The notes below the pieces were generated by a model that was not told the DNA's origin, made no database searches, and worked only from the letters and a program-made list of their open reading frames with translations. This document shows positions 17,099 through 26,727 of a stretch of 64,000 nt of DNA, in pieces. The position numbers and the translations under genes were made by a program. Positions within the stretch are counted from its first letter, which is position 1. Each line of letters begins with the position of its first letter. Where the stretch lies: NCBI GenBank assembly GCA_013361525.1, contig JABFXY010000106.1, forward strand, positions 1 through 64,000. The letters run 5' to 3'. Origin of the DNA: Polyangiaceae bacterium. GTDB taxonomy: Bacteria > Myxococcota_A > Polyangia > Polyangiales > Polyangiaceae.

Positions 17099-17235
17099 GA
17101 ACCGCAAAGACGCAAAGGGAAGAAAAGGAGCACGAAGGTTTGTCAGAGACGTGCGCGCGCTTCCGCCGCGCTGCGCCAGAACGTGAATTCTCCGCTCTTT
17201 GCGCCCTTTTTCTTCTCTTTGCGTCTTTGCGGTTC
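17099..17235. terminator. Long inverted repeat between convergent genes
   Basis: GAACCGCAAAGACGCAAAG (17099-17117) is perfectly complementary to 17217-17235, with about 99 bases between. It lies 10 bases after the cheB stop and 13 before the end of the convergent lipoprotein gene, so it could end transcription from both sides. Variants of the arm occur at 59280-59300. Confidence 0.65.
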
Positions 17236-17247
17236 ATCCTACGCCGC

Positions 17248-19053
17248 TCAAGGCATCAGCTCCGCCAAGTAGAGGTCGCGGCCGTTGTTGTTCGTGAATG
17301 TGGTGCCGGTGCCGAAGTCGAGCGTCCCTGTGAACGAGCCGGTGATCCAGGGCTGACCGTCGGGGCCGGTGCGGAGGGCGCGGTTGACCTGGCTGCTGCT
17401 GTCGCCGAAATGGTGGCTCCATAGGTGGGTACCGTCGGCGGTGAACTTTGCGACGAAGATATCGTCGTCGCCTGCGGTTTGTAGATTGCCGCCGCCGAAG
17501 TCGGCGCCGCCGGCGTTGTCACCCGACACCACGACGTTTCCATTCGGATCGAAGGCGACGCCCCACGCTTCCTGCGGGCCTCCGTCTCCGAATCGTTTTG
17601 CCCAAAGCCTATCGAAGGTTTCACCGTAGACCGCGACGAATGCGTCGTCGCCTCCGCCGCTCGGGAGCGACGTCGTGCCGAACATCACGGTCCCGCGCAG
17701 CATGCCCGCGAGCGCGAAGCCGTCGTCGGAGCCGACCGCGACGGACCACGCGACCTGATCTTCACTTCCGCCTAGAAGGTCGGCAAATTGCGGCGTTCCG
17801 TCGGAATCGAGCACCGCGACGAACGCGCCCTCGCTGCCGTCTTCGTCGAGCGTTCCCGCATTGCCGAAGCTCAGGTCTTGGCGCGTGACGCCGCCGATGA
17901 CGATCGATCCGTCGGAGCGGGGCGCGATGTCGCGACCGCGGTTTTCGTCCGGACCACCGAAGGCCCGAATCCAAACCGGCGCGCCATTGCTTTGGTCGAG
18001 CTTTGCGACCACGACGTCGTAGTCGCCGAGGCTCGTGAGCTCGCCATTTCCGGTATCGATGCTCCCGGCGAAGCTGCCAATCACGAGCACCCGGCCGTCG
18101 GGGGCGATATCGACGCCGGTGAATCCTTCGTCGTCGCCGGTCGAGAGGGCGCGCGCCCAGAGGAGCTGCCCCGTGTCGCCGAGCTTTGCGACGAACGCGT
18201 CGAAACCGGAGTCGTGCTCGAACGATTGCCCCGCGAATTGCGCGTCACCCGTGAACCATCCGACGACGTAGACGCTCCCGTCCGGCGCGACAGCCACGCC
18301 GGTAACCTCTTGATCGCCCGAGCCGCTCAATGGCTGCGTCCACGCGACGTTCCCGTTGTTGTCCAACCGCACGACGAAGCCGTCTTGCGAATCGGCCACG
18401 ATGTCGGACGCTCCGAAGCTCAATGTTCCGCTGAAGAGCCCGCCGACGACGGGGGCGTTCATCGCGTCGACGTCGAGGACCCAACCCTCGATGCTGCCGT
18501 TGCCGGTGCCGAACCGAACGGCGGATACGGGTGTACCGACCGCGCACGCGGACGAGCCGTCGCACACTCCTCCTTCACATTCGCCGTCGGGGTCGGTTCC
18601 CGCCGTCGTTGCCGTGCATGCACCCGCCGCGTCGCACCCTTCACAAGAGCCGTCGCAGGCCGCATCGCAGCAAACGTCGTCCGCGCAGAAGCCGCTCGCG
18701 CATTCGCCATTCGATGCGCAAGGTGCGCCGAGGACGAGCAGACAATGCCCGGCGCCGTCGCATTGCGAAGTCGGCGTATCGCTGCACGGCGTCCCCTCCG
18801 CGGCGAATTCCTCCGAGCATGTGCCGTCGCACGTGTAGACGAGACACGGATCGTCGCCGCACTCTTCTGCCGTCGTGCACGCGGCGCCCGCGCCCGAGCC
18901 TCCCTCCGCATTCGCGCCTTGCGCGGTGCCCCCATTCGAGACGGTGCCGCCTGCGCCTCCCGCGCTATCGTCGGGTGGCTGGCCCATCGAATCGAGGAAG
19001 CAGCCGCCGAGGGTGAGGAGCAGAGCGAAGCGAAGCGACGACACGAGCCTCAT
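17248..19053 (-). CDS. Lipoprotein with Cys-rich region and beta-propeller repeats
   Basis: A 601-residue lipoprotein. A signal peptide ends in the lipobox LGGC (Cys18), followed by a Gly/Ala/Ser linker. Residues about 55-170 hold over 20 cysteines in a pattern common in Polyangiales surface proteins (CTTAEECGDDPC, CDAACDGSCEGC). The rest is about seven SBBP-type repeats of the form DGFVVRLDNNGNVAWTQPL, expected to fold as a beta-propeller. It is probably exposed on the outer membrane; ligand or partner unknown. Single gene, convergent with cheB. Confidence 0.8.
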   Translation of the reverse strand: MRLVSSLRFALLLTLGGCFLDSMGQPPDDSAGGAGGTVSNGGTAQGANAEGGSGAGAACTTAEECGDDPCLVYTCDGTCSEEFAAEGTPCSDTPTSQCDGAGHCLLVLGAPCASNGECASGFCADDVCCDAACDGSCEGCDAAGACTATTAGTDPDGECEGGVCDGSSACAVGTPVSAVRFGTGNGSIEGWVLDVDAMNAPVVGGLFSGTLSFGASDIVADSQDGFVVRLDNNGNVAWTQPLSGSGDQEVTGVAVAPDGSVYVVGWFTGDAQFAGQSFEHDSGFDAFVAKLGDTGQLLWARALSTGDDEGFTGVDIAPDGRVLVIGSFAGSIDTGNGELTSLGDYDVVVAKLDQSNGAPVWIRAFGGPDENRGRDIAPRSDGSIVIGGVTRQDLSFGNAGTLDEDGSEGAFVAVLDSDGTPQFADLLGGSEDQVAWSVAVGSDDGFALAGMLRGTVMFGTTSLPSGGGDDAFVAVYGETFDRLWAKRFGDGGPQEAWGVAFDPNGNVVVSGDNAGGADFGGGNLQTAGDDDIFVAKFTADGTHLWSHHFGDSSSQVNRALRTGPDGQPWITGSFTGTLDFGTGTTFTNNNGRDLYLAELMP

Positions 19054-19095
19054 CGATCGGCAATGGTACGCCGACCGGAAGCGCGCGCGATCGTC

Positions 19096-19773
19096 TCATC
19101 GCACCAGGGCGGCCGCTCGGATTGGAGGTGCGCTCGATTTCGGAGCGAACTTCTTCGCCAGGGTGCGCGCCTCTTCGAGGTGATTGTCGACCATGCGCCG
19201 CACGTCGGTAGCAATGTGGGTCTCGAGATCCGGATCGTGCACGCTCGGCAGAATGCGCTGGTCGAGGAGCTCCAGCGCCGCCTGATGGTCGGCGACCATT
19301 TCGTCGATGTACGCCGCGTCGAACTCTTCGTCGGGCGTCTTCTCCAGCCGCGCGACGACCTCGAGCGTGCCGAGCCTCAGCTTCTTCGCGTCCTCGAGCT
19401 CGGCCGGGACGACGGCCAGCTTGTCGACGAGGTCCTGCTGCGCCTTCTTCGCCGCCTCGTGGTGCTCGACCATCGTCTTCGCGAAGGCCTTCACCTCGTC
19501 GTCCTTCGCCTTGTCGATCGCCACCTTCGAGGCCTCGATCTCGCGATCATTGGAGGCATCGAGCAACGTGATGATCTGTCCGTCCGTCAGCTCCGCCTGC
19601 TTGAGCGGCGCCGATTCGGCGGGCGCGGCAGTGATCCCCGCGCGCGACTCGGGCGTCGATTGATCCCGAAACGGCGAGCGTTCCCCATACGGCGGGTCCT
19701 GGCAGCCCAATGAGCCAAACGCTCCACCGAGCAAAACCGTCACGCACGACCCGAATACGATTCGTGGATCCAT
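19096..19773 (-). CDS. DUF4142 family lipoprotein
   Basis: A 225-residue protein with a lipoprotein signal (GGAFGSLGC) and a short linker. A ferritin-like helical bundle of the DUF4142 type follows, with the two helices FAKTMVEHHEAAKK and IDEMVADHQAALELLDQ and their spaced histidines. Members are periplasmic proteins of unknown activity. The ATG at 19773 is chosen because it directly precedes the hydrophobic signal segment. Confidence 0.8.
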   Translation of the reverse strand: MDPRIVFGSCVTVLLGGAFGSLGCQDPPYGERSPFRDQSTPESRAGITAAPAESAPLKQAELTDGQIITLLDASNDREIEASKVAIDKAKDDEVKAFAKTMVEHHEAAKKAQQDLVDKLAVVPAELEDAKKLRLGTLEVVARLEKTPDEEFDAAYIDEMVADHQAALELLDQRILPSVHDPDLETHIATDVRRMVDNHLEEARTLAKKFAPKSSAPPIRAAALVR

Positions 19774-19890
19774 GGGGATACCGAATCGGTTGCAAGAACC
19801 GCGCAATCCCAGACCGCCCCGGTGGCGAATAACCCCCGCGGCACGCCGCCCCAACTGTGACCGCGCCGCTCCCGCCCTGAATTGCAGACA

Positions 19891-20018
19891 AGAGGGGTCG
19901 CCAAGGGCGCCAAGGGGAGAAGGAGGAAGAGGAGGGAAGAGATTTAGGGTTTCGAATTCGAACCCTTCTGCCTCCTCTTCTTTCTCTTTCTGCCCATGGC
20001 GCTCTTGGCGACCCCTCT
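19891..20018. terminator. Long inverted repeat
   Basis: AGAGGGGTCGCCAAG (19891-19905) is perfectly complementary to 20004-20018, and partial pairing continues inward (GGGGAGAAGGAGGAAGAGG against a pyrimidine-rich arm). It follows the stop of the minus-strand lipoprotein gene at 20035 and precedes the DUF4142 gene. A related arm, GGTCGCCGAGGGCGCCAAGG read on the minus strand, lies at about 59715-59740. Confidence 0.6.
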
Positions 20019-20034
20019 GGGCCGAGTGCGAGAG

Positions 20035-21189
20035 CTATTCGGTAACCGTCACGAAGTGCGTGACGACGGAGGAGCCGCCGCGGTTGTCGCGGGTGACGGC
20101 CCAGATTTGGTACGTGCCGGGTTCTTCGGGGGGGACCCATTGCACGGCGCGGTCTTCGATGATGCCGGTCGTCGCGTCGTTCACGAGCTTCACCTCGGTG
20201 TCGAAGGTGCCGCCTGTCGCGAAGTAGCTGACCCACACGACCTCGTGGAGGATATTGCCGTTCGCGTCCTTCGACTCCGGGTCTTCGTCGGCGATATCGT
20301 CGGGGACGGCGATGTCGACGTCGATCGATCCGCATTCGGTGAATTCGTCGGTCGCGGCGCAGCCTGATTTGCGGCGCTCCTCGAGCGTGACCGGGCACAC
20401 CGTCGCCTCGAGGACTTCGTCGGGCTCGCGCAATTGGCCGTCGAAGACGAGACCATCGACCGGAGGGTTGGGGTTGGGGCGCTCGTCCTCGAACACGTAA
20501 ATCTGCGTGTAGCCGGGGACGAACGCGTCGGGGCCGAGCTCACGCCCTTCGCTGTCGAAACAACCGAGCGGGAACGACCCTGCGACGGTGTCGCCCTCTT
20601 GGCTGACGGGCCGAATCTCTCCCGCGCAGGACATGAAGAAGATGTAGGCGATGCCGTACTTCGGGCCGTAGTCGGGATCCGGTTGGCTCGAGACGATGTC
20701 TTCGGGGATCGCGAGATCGAACGGCACGTCACCCGTGCCCACACAGATGAAGCTGTCCGGCGTGCAGTTGCCGGAGAAGTCGCCCTGCAGACCTTCGAAG
20801 AGCGGACCGAATTGCTCGTAGCAGCCGTAGTACTGCTGCCCCGGGGGGTTGAAACAGCCGCCGAGCCATACCGTCGTCACGGGGACGAAGTTGTCGAGGT
20901 CGCGGCCGTCGACGAGCTCCATCTCGAAATGGACGATCTGTCCCGGCTTGGCGAACGGCCCATAGCCAGGATCCGGCTCGGGGTCGGGCACTTCCTCGGT
21001 CGGGGCAGGCGTCGCGTACGCCGCCGTGATCGCGAGAATGCGGAGCGTATTGACGAGGCTCGGCGGGTCGAAGGGTGCGGAGCAACCGCCGACACCGGGG
21101 CCCCCCGCGAGGGCGAGACCGACGAGCACCGTCGTCGCTCCACCGAGCAGGGCCCTACGGCCCCTCGAGCGCGCAGGCTGCGTCTTCAT
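20035..21189 (-). CDS. Lipoprotein of unknown function, partner of TonB receptor
   Basis: A 384-residue lipoprotein with a basic N-terminus, a hydrophobic stretch and a lipobox (GVGGC). The mature part begins APFDPPSLVNTLRILAI, a phrase seen in other myxobacterial lipoproteins, and contains several cysteines and Asp/Pro-rich segments. The C-terminus looks like an Ig-like beta-sandwich (GTYQIWAVTRDNRGGSSVV). Its start overlaps the stop of the TonB-dependent receptor by 4 bp (ATGA), so it is very likely a surface partner of that receptor. Activity unknown. Confidence 0.75.
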   Translation of the reverse strand: MKTQPARSRGRRALLGGATTVLVGLALAGGPGVGGCSAPFDPPSLVNTLRILAITAAYATPAPTEEVPDPEPDPGYGPFAKPGQIVHFEMELVDGRDLDNFVPVTTVWLGGCFNPPGQQYYGCYEQFGPLFEGLQGDFSGNCTPDSFICVGTGDVPFDLAIPEDIVSSQPDPDYGPKYGIAYIFFMSCAGEIRPVSQEGDTVAGSFPLGCFDSEGRELGPDAFVPGYTQIYVFEDERPNPNPPVDGLVFDGQLREPDEVLEATVCPVTLEERRKSGCAATDEFTECGSIDVDIAVPDDIADEDPESKDANGNILHEVVWVSYFATGGTFDTEVKLVNDATTGIIEDRAVQWVPPEEPGTYQIWAVTRDNRGGSSVVTHFVTVTE

Positions 21190-23912
21190 TCGTCCTCTTC
21201 TCCGAGGTCGCCGCGGATGCCGAGGCTCGGCAAGATCGGCAAGCCGTTCACGTATTGGCGAGCGGTGTAATTGAAGTTGTAACCGACCGCCTCGGGGTTT
21301 TGATTGTTGTAGACGTTCTGGACATCCAAATAGATCGAAAATGCCCAGTATTTGAACTTCCACTTCTTGTCGACGCGGATGTCGAGCGAGTGGAAGAGCG
21401 GCAATCGCTCGCTGTTGTTTCCGATCGGAATGGGCGTGTAGGCGCCGCTCGCGCCGTGGAACAGAGCATTGGTGCGGAGCGGGTTGCAGCCGACGATCTG
21501 GGGGTCGCAGACGATGGGGTCGATGATGTTGCCCGAGACGAGTCGGAAGCGGCTGCCGATCTCCCAGCCGTGCCCGAGCTTCACGCTGCCGAGCACCGTG
21601 AGGATGTGCGTCTGGTCGAAGTTGACGAGGAACTCTTCCTCACCCGGTGCGTTTTGCCGGACGCTGCGCGACAGGGTGTACGCGAGCCAACCGAAGAACC
21701 GCTCGTCGGGCTTGTATCGGATGAGGAACTCGCCGCCGGCCGCGTACCCGCGACCCGAGTTCGTGTAGACGAGGCCCGCGCCGTTCTCCGCCGCGTTGCC
21801 GACGATTTGATTGTCGAGCTGCTTCACGAAGCCTTCGGCGGAGGCGTCGACCTGCGGCGTGATCTCTTGTTCGAGCCCGAGCGCGTAATGGATGGCGCGG
21901 TTCGACTTCACGCCTTCGGTGCCCAATGGGGGAATCGCCTGCTGAAACGACGGCGGCTGGTGATAAACGCCGATACCGGTCTTCAGCGTCGTCTTCGGGA
22001 ATTCGCGCCGCAGGCCGAATCGTCCCGAAAAGCGAGGGCTGAACGTGAACTCTTCCCCGAAGCTCGTGTAATCGAGGCGCACGCCCGGAACGAGGCGGAT
22101 GCCCGGCGCGGGTTCGAGCTCGAGCTCCGTGTAGAGCGCCGATTGGATTGCCGCTTCGCTCTGCTCGAGCTCGCGGAAGGGACGCGTCGAAAACGGCTGA
22201 TTCGGCGGCTCCCCCGGGCGGGTGTTCTGCTCGGGTAGGCGCAGCCGAACGTTGCCGACGCCGGAGAAGATGTCGAAGCCCGCATTGAGCTTCACCGCTT
22301 TGGAGAACTCGTGCGTCCACTCCGCGCGCGTGTTGTACGAAAGGACGTCGAGGAAGAAATAGAGCGGGCCCAAGCTGAAGCCGAGCTCGTCATGCCCGAA
22401 TGCGCCGACCGCGCGGATCTTGTCGCTTTTTCCGAGGTCGCGTTCGTACAAGAGCTGAATGCGCTGGAACGCAGTCTTCAAACCGGCGCTGCCCGAGAGC
22501 GCGGGCTCGCCCGGCGCAGGGTCCTCGAGGAGGAGCTCGAGCGAGTCGTCGCTGCCGAAGAAACCGAAGCGGAATCGACCCGCCTTTGCCGAGTTGTGCT
22601 CGAGCAGGGCTTGGTAATCCCAATACACCGGTGCTTGCGTGACGCCGGCGCCCGCCGCTTCGAGCGTCGGCCCGAGCCAAGCGTCGAGGTAGCTCCTTCG
22701 CCCGGCGACCGCGAACGTCCATCCGTCGGCAATGGGGCCTTGGACCATTGCACGCGTATCGATGAGATCCGTCTGGACGAGGCCGTGATAACCGTCGTCT
22801 TTCGGCTTTCTCAATCCGACGTCGACGATGCCGCCCATCACGCGGCCGTATTCGGCGCCGAAGTTTCCGGGATAGAAATCGATCTTGTCGAGCATCTCGG
22901 TGGGGACGACGCTCGATAGACCACCGAAATGGTAGATGAGCGGCACCGGCGTGCCGTCGATGAAGGTCTGCGTATCGGCGGGCCCCGAGCCGCGGACCAA
23001 GAGGAGGCCGATGATGGCGGGCGGGCGCGCGACCCCGGGCAGGTTCTGAATGGATCGGAGCGCGTCGCCGTTCGTGCCGGGGATGCGATTGATCTCGCGC
23101 TTCGACAGCGTTCGCTTCACCACCTCGCGCGGAGGTCGCTCGCCCCGAACGGTGACCTCGACGCCGCCGGTGGCGACGAAGACGCGGTATTTCACCTGGC
23201 TCGAGGCGCCGGCGGTGATCTCCTCGACGAGGTCGCTCGAACTGTAGCCCTCGGCCTCGACCTTGACGTCGTAGGAGCCGACCGGGAGCTCGCCGAAATC
23301 GAAGCGCCCCTCGGCGTCCGTCTCGAGCACCCGCGCCGCGGTGCCGTCGCGCGGCGTGAGCGTGACCTTCGCGCCGGGAATAGGCACCTCTTCGGTCGCG
23401 GCGCCGGGCTGTGCTTCGCTCGGCTGCCCGACGACGGTGCCGGACAGGCCCTGGACGTCGGAGGGCTCGTCCGTCGGCTGATCGGTCGGCTGCTCCTCAC
23501 CGAGCTCGAAGGTGAAACGAAACTGGATCCGGGAGGCGACGATCTTTCCTGTCGCGTCCTGCGCGGGCGTGAACTCGAGCAGTTTGCCGGCGGCGACGGC
23601 TGCTTCGTCGAAGCCATGCCCCGCGGGGCTGAGCACCTGGACGTCGGTGACCTTGCCCGCCTTGTCGATGTCCAGCTGGACGACGACCTTCGCCTCGACC
23701 CCCTTCGCTTTCGCCTCCGGCGGATAAACCGGCGCGACGTACTTCACGATCCGCGGGAGGACGGGGCCGCTCGCGGGCGGTTGATCTTGCGCCTCCTCCT
23801 TCTTCACCGCGCCGGATTCACCGCGCGGAACGCCGTCTTGAGCATGCGTGACGGCGGGCGCCAGGAGGAGCGCGGCGGAGAGGAACAGAGCCGGCAGTCG
23901 AGTCTTGGGCAT
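21186..23912 (-). CDS. TonB-dependent receptor with N-terminal TonB C-terminal domain
   Basis: A 908-residue outer-membrane protein. A signal peptide (cleavage near THAQ) is followed by a TonB C-terminal-like domain (about 48-135: YVAPVYPPEAKAKGV, LLEFTPAQ), a carboxypeptidase-like regulatory beta-sandwich (about 175-245), a plug (RIPGTNGDALRSIQNLPGV) and a beta-barrel ending near residue 908. Such receptors import large or scarce nutrients using proton-motive force. Finding the TonB energy-transducer domain in the same chain is unusual outside myxobacteria. The downstream lipoprotein overlaps by 4 bp. Substrate unknown. Confidence 0.88.
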   Translation of the reverse strand: MPKTRLPALFLSAALLLAPAVTHAQDGVPRGESGAVKKEEAQDQPPASGPVLPRIVKYVAPVYPPEAKAKGVEAKVVVQLDIDKAGKVTDVQVLSPAGHGFDEAAVAAGKLLEFTPAQDATGKIVASRIQFRFTFELGEEQPTDQPTDEPSDVQGLSGTVVGQPSEAQPGAATEEVPIPGAKVTLTPRDGTAARVLETDAEGRFDFGELPVGSYDVKVEAEGYSSSDLVEEITAGASSQVKYRVFVATGGVEVTVRGERPPREVVKRTLSKREINRIPGTNGDALRSIQNLPGVARPPAIIGLLLVRGSGPADTQTFIDGTPVPLIYHFGGLSSVVPTEMLDKIDFYPGNFGAEYGRVMGGIVDVGLRKPKDDGYHGLVQTDLIDTRAMVQGPIADGWTFAVAGRRSYLDAWLGPTLEAAGAGVTQAPVYWDYQALLEHNSAKAGRFRFGFFGSDDSLELLLEDPAPGEPALSGSAGLKTAFQRIQLLYERDLGKSDKIRAVGAFGHDELGFSLGPLYFFLDVLSYNTRAEWTHEFSKAVKLNAGFDIFSGVGNVRLRLPEQNTRPGEPPNQPFSTRPFRELEQSEAAIQSALYTELELEPAPGIRLVPGVRLDYTSFGEEFTFSPRFSGRFGLRREFPKTTLKTGIGVYHQPPSFQQAIPPLGTEGVKSNRAIHYALGLEQEITPQVDASAEGFVKQLDNQIVGNAAENGAGLVYTNSGRGYAAGGEFLIRYKPDERFFGWLAYTLSRSVRQNAPGEEEFLVNFDQTHILTVLGSVKLGHGWEIGSRFRLVSGNIIDPIVCDPQIVGCNPLRTNALFHGASGAYTPIPIGNNSERLPLFHSLDIRVDKKWKFKYWAFSIYLDVQNVYNNQNPEAVGYNFNYTARQYVNGLPILPSLGIRGDLGEEDE

Positions 23913-24036
23913 GCGCGCGCGCCCGGGACACTACACCGAAATGAGTCCGCGTGCGCAGAGGGCACAATGGCGCCGCAGGTCTTCAGACGGGTTTGTGAGT
24001 GCGCGCACCAAGCGGCCTTTTCGGTACCCTGGCCCC

Positions 24037-25149
24037 ATGAAAATCAAGGCGGCGGTCGCACACGAAGCAGGCAAGCCCCTGGTCGTCGAGGATGTCGATC
24101 TCGAAGGGCCGCGGGAAGGGGAGGTGCTCGTCGAGCTCAAGGCGACAGGCGTCTGCCACACCGACGAGTTCACCCTGTCCGGCAAAGATCCCGAGGGGCT
24201 CTTCCCGGTCATCTTCGGACACGAAGGCGCGGGCGTGGTCGTGGACGTCGGGCGCGGCGTGACCTCCCTTCAGAAAGGCGACCACGTCATCCCGCTGTAC
24301 ACGCCCGAGTGCCGCGCCTGTAAATCGTGCCTCAGCCGCAAGACGAACTTGTGCACCGCCATTCGAGCGACGCAGGGCAAAGGCCTCATGCCGGACGGGA
24401 CGAGCCGCTTCTCGATCGGCGGCAAGCCGATTCACCATTACATGGGCTGCTCGACGTTCTCGACGCATACCGTTTTGCCGGAGATCGCGCTCGCGAAGAT
24501 TCGCAAAGACGCGCCATTCGACAAGGTCTGTTACATCGGCTGTGGCGTCACCACCGGGATCGGCGCGGTGATGTATACCGCGAAGGTCGAACCGGGCGCG
24601 AACGTCGTCGTGTTCGGGCTCGGCGGCATCGGGCTCAACGTCATCCAAGGCGCGCGCATCGCCGGAGCCGACATGATCGTCGGCGTGGACATCAACCCCG
24701 CGCGCAAAGCGATCGCGCGCAAATTCGGAATGACCCATTTCGTCAATCCGAAGGATGTCGGCGGCGATCTCGTCGCGCACCTGGTGGAGCTGACGAAAGG
24801 CGGCGCCGATTACAGCTTCGAATGCGTCGGCAGCGTGCAGCTCATGCGACAAGCGCTCGAGTGTTGTCACCGAGGCTGGGGTGTCAGCGTCATCATCGGT
24901 GTCGCGGGCGCCGGGCAAGAGATCTCGACGCGGCCGTTCCAGCTCGTGACCGGGCGAGTCTGGAAAGGCTCCGCATTCGGCGGCGCGCGCGGACGCACCG
25001 ACGTGCCGAAGATCGTCGATTGGTACATGGACGGAAAGATCGACATCGACAGCTTGATCACCCACAAGCTGCCGCTCTCCCGCATCAACGAGGCCTTCGA
25101 TCTCATGCACGCGGGCACCTCGATCCGAACGGTGGTCGAACTCGGCTGA
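24037..25149 (+). CDS. frmA: Class III alcohol dehydrogenase (S-hydroxymethylglutathione dehydrogenase)
   Basis: 370 residues, the normal length for class III ADH. Catalytic-zinc ligands are Cys40 (GVCHTDEF), His62 (FGHEGAG) and the Cys of YIGCGVTTGIG. Structural-zinc ligands are Cys92, Cys95, Cys98 and Cys106. The NAD-binding motif is FGLGGIGLNVIQG. It oxidises S-hydroxymethylglutathione formed from formaldehyde, and may act as GSNO reductase. The ATG is preferred over upstream codons because it opens the conserved MKIKAAVAHEAGKPL. No S-formylglutathione hydrolase gene is adjacent. Confidence 0.92.
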   Translation: MKIKAAVAHEAGKPLVVEDVDLEGPREGEVLVELKATGVCHTDEFTLSGKDPEGLFPVIFGHEGAGVVVDVGRGVTSLQKGDHVIPLYTPECRACKSCLSRKTNLCTAIRATQGKGLMPDGTSRFSIGGKPIHHYMGCSTFSTHTVLPEIALAKIRKDAPFDKVCYIGCGVTTGIGAVMYTAKVEPGANVVVFGLGGIGLNVIQGARIAGADMIVGVDINPARKAIARKFGMTHFVNPKDVGGDLVAHLVELTKGGADYSFECVGSVQLMRQALECCHRGWGVSVIIGVAGAGQEISTRPFQLVTGRVWKGSAFGGARGRTDVPKIVDWYMDGKIDIDSLITHKLPLSRINEAFDLMHAGTSIRTVVELG

Positions 25150-25182
25150 TACAAGCCCGGAGCCTGAAGTCTGAAGGGCGAG

Positions 25183-26649
25183 TTACAGGAAGCGCAGGCG
25201 GCCTTCGACCGTGGCGCTCAGGTGTTGATGAGCATGCAGGTACTCCTCGAGGAGATCCTGCGTGCTCGTCGCGACGCCGTGGCACACGTCGATCGCCATG
25301 AGCTCGGTGTGCGTGAGGCCCAGGAACGACGCGCTGTTCTTGTAGTGAAAGTCTTGCAGCGTGATCGTGTACGTCTCGCCGTCGTCGACGGGCGCGCCGC
25401 GTAGGTGCAGCGACTCGAGGGTCTCGGACGTACGGTCGAAGACGGCGCGTACGGCGCCGCTCACTTGATAGAACTCGCCTTCGCCGCGCAGGTTCTTCGG
25501 GTGCATGATCTTCTCGAAGATCCGACGCAGGTCGCGCCCGCGGAGCGCGAAGCGGTGCAACGCGTCGCTGAACGGGAAGATCGCGAGGAAGTCGCCGCGC
25601 GTGACCGTCGGGCCGAGCACCGGCTTGCGAATGGATCCGGAGGCGAGGAACGCGACGTCGACCTTCGTCACCGCGGCGATCGCGTCGGCGAAGCAATTGC
25701 CGAGCTCGGTCTCTTGGACACGTGACGGATGCGTGAGAGGGCGGGCGAGCTTCGTCAGGATGGTGTTGTACTTGCGGTCGACGATGTCCTGGAACGACGC
25801 GATGTAGCGCTCGAGCTCCGTGTCGGGGCTCGCCGTTTCATCGGTGATGGGAACGAGCTGCCATTTCCAATCGACGACGCTGTTCGTCACGTCGTCGACC
25901 ACGAGATCGAAGCGGCCGATCTGATCGGTGCCGACGGCGGCCTGGGCGATGAGCACACCGTTCACCGTCTCCGGCTTTTCGAGCACGGTGTGCGAATGGC
26001 CGCCGAGGATGATGTCCACGCCCCACGCGGGGTCGAGCATGCTCGCGAGCTCTTTGTCGGATTCGAACCCGATATGCGTGAGCAGGACCGTGAGATCGAT
26101 GTCGTCGTTCTTGTACGCGTTGCAGATCTTTCCGATCTCGCGCGTCGCATCTTCCAGCGTGAGAAACCCTGCGAGCTCCGAGTCGATCGTCTGCAGCTGC
26201 TGGATGACCTTGTCGGTCACGATGCCGATGAACATCACGTCGAAGCCGTCGATGTTCACGACGTGAAACGGCTTCATCAGCCGCTTGTTGTACTTCGACA
26301 TGTAGAGGTTCGCGTTCACGATGGGGAAGTTCGCGACCTTCTCGAGGAACAGCAGCTGAAGCAGGCCGTAGTCGAACTCGTGATTGCCGAGCGTCACGAC
26401 GTCGGGCGCGAGGAAGTTCATCAGCTCGATCGTCGAGATGCCTTTGAACTCCTCGTCGAGGATTGAGCCGCGGAGCATGTCGCCCGCGATCGCGTAGAGG
26501 ACGTTCTTCTCCGTTCGGCGGACGTGGCTGACGTACCCCGAAAGTAGGGAGAGGCCACCGATCAGCTGGCCGCCTTCGCCGCGCATCTCGGCGAGGAAGT
26601 CGCCGTGCATGTCGTTCGAGTGCAGCAGCGTGACGTTCTTCGTTCCCAT
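25183..26649 (-). CDS. 5'-nucleotidase / 2',3'-cyclic phosphodiesterase family metallophosphatase
   Basis: A 488-residue UshA-like enzyme. The N-terminal metallophosphatase domain shows LLHSNDMHGDF, AGDMLRGS, TLGNHEFDYG and GGHSHTVLEKP, the metal-binding Asp, His and Asn set. The C-terminal 5'-nucleotidase domain (about 310-488) has GNCFADAIAAV and ASGSIRKPVLGPTVTRGDF. Unlike most relatives it has no signal peptide, so a cytoplasmic role in nucleotide turnover is likely. It lies 78 bp downstream of the FHA-ABC gene, perhaps in the same transcript. Confidence 0.88.
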   Translation of the reverse strand: MGTKNVTLLHSNDMHGDFLAEMRGEGGQLIGGLSLLSGYVSHVRRTEKNVLYAIAGDMLRGSILDEEFKGISTIELMNFLAPDVVTLGNHEFDYGLLQLLFLEKVANFPIVNANLYMSKYNKRLMKPFHVVNIDGFDVMFIGIVTDKVIQQLQTIDSELAGFLTLEDATREIGKICNAYKNDDIDLTVLLTHIGFESDKELASMLDPAWGVDIILGGHSHTVLEKPETVNGVLIAQAAVGTDQIGRFDLVVDDVTNSVVDWKWQLVPITDETASPDTELERYIASFQDIVDRKYNTILTKLARPLTHPSRVQETELGNCFADAIAAVTKVDVAFLASGSIRKPVLGPTVTRGDFLAIFPFSDALHRFALRGRDLRRIFEKIMHPKNLRGEGEFYQVSGAVRAVFDRTSETLESLHLRGAPVDDGETYTITLQDFHYKNSASFLGLTHTELMAIDVCHGVATSTQDLLEEYLHAHQHLSATVEGRLRFL

Positions 26650-26727
26650 CGACCTGCCGGCGATCCGAGCCCCCAGAACGCTCCCTCGCTTCGACGAATC
26701 GAAGCGAGGGCCTCTCGAATCAATCGG

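Noticed and set aside
17788..19713. A 641-codon open frame on the plus strand
   Set aside because: It is antisense to the beta-propeller lipoprotein, with no domain of its own.
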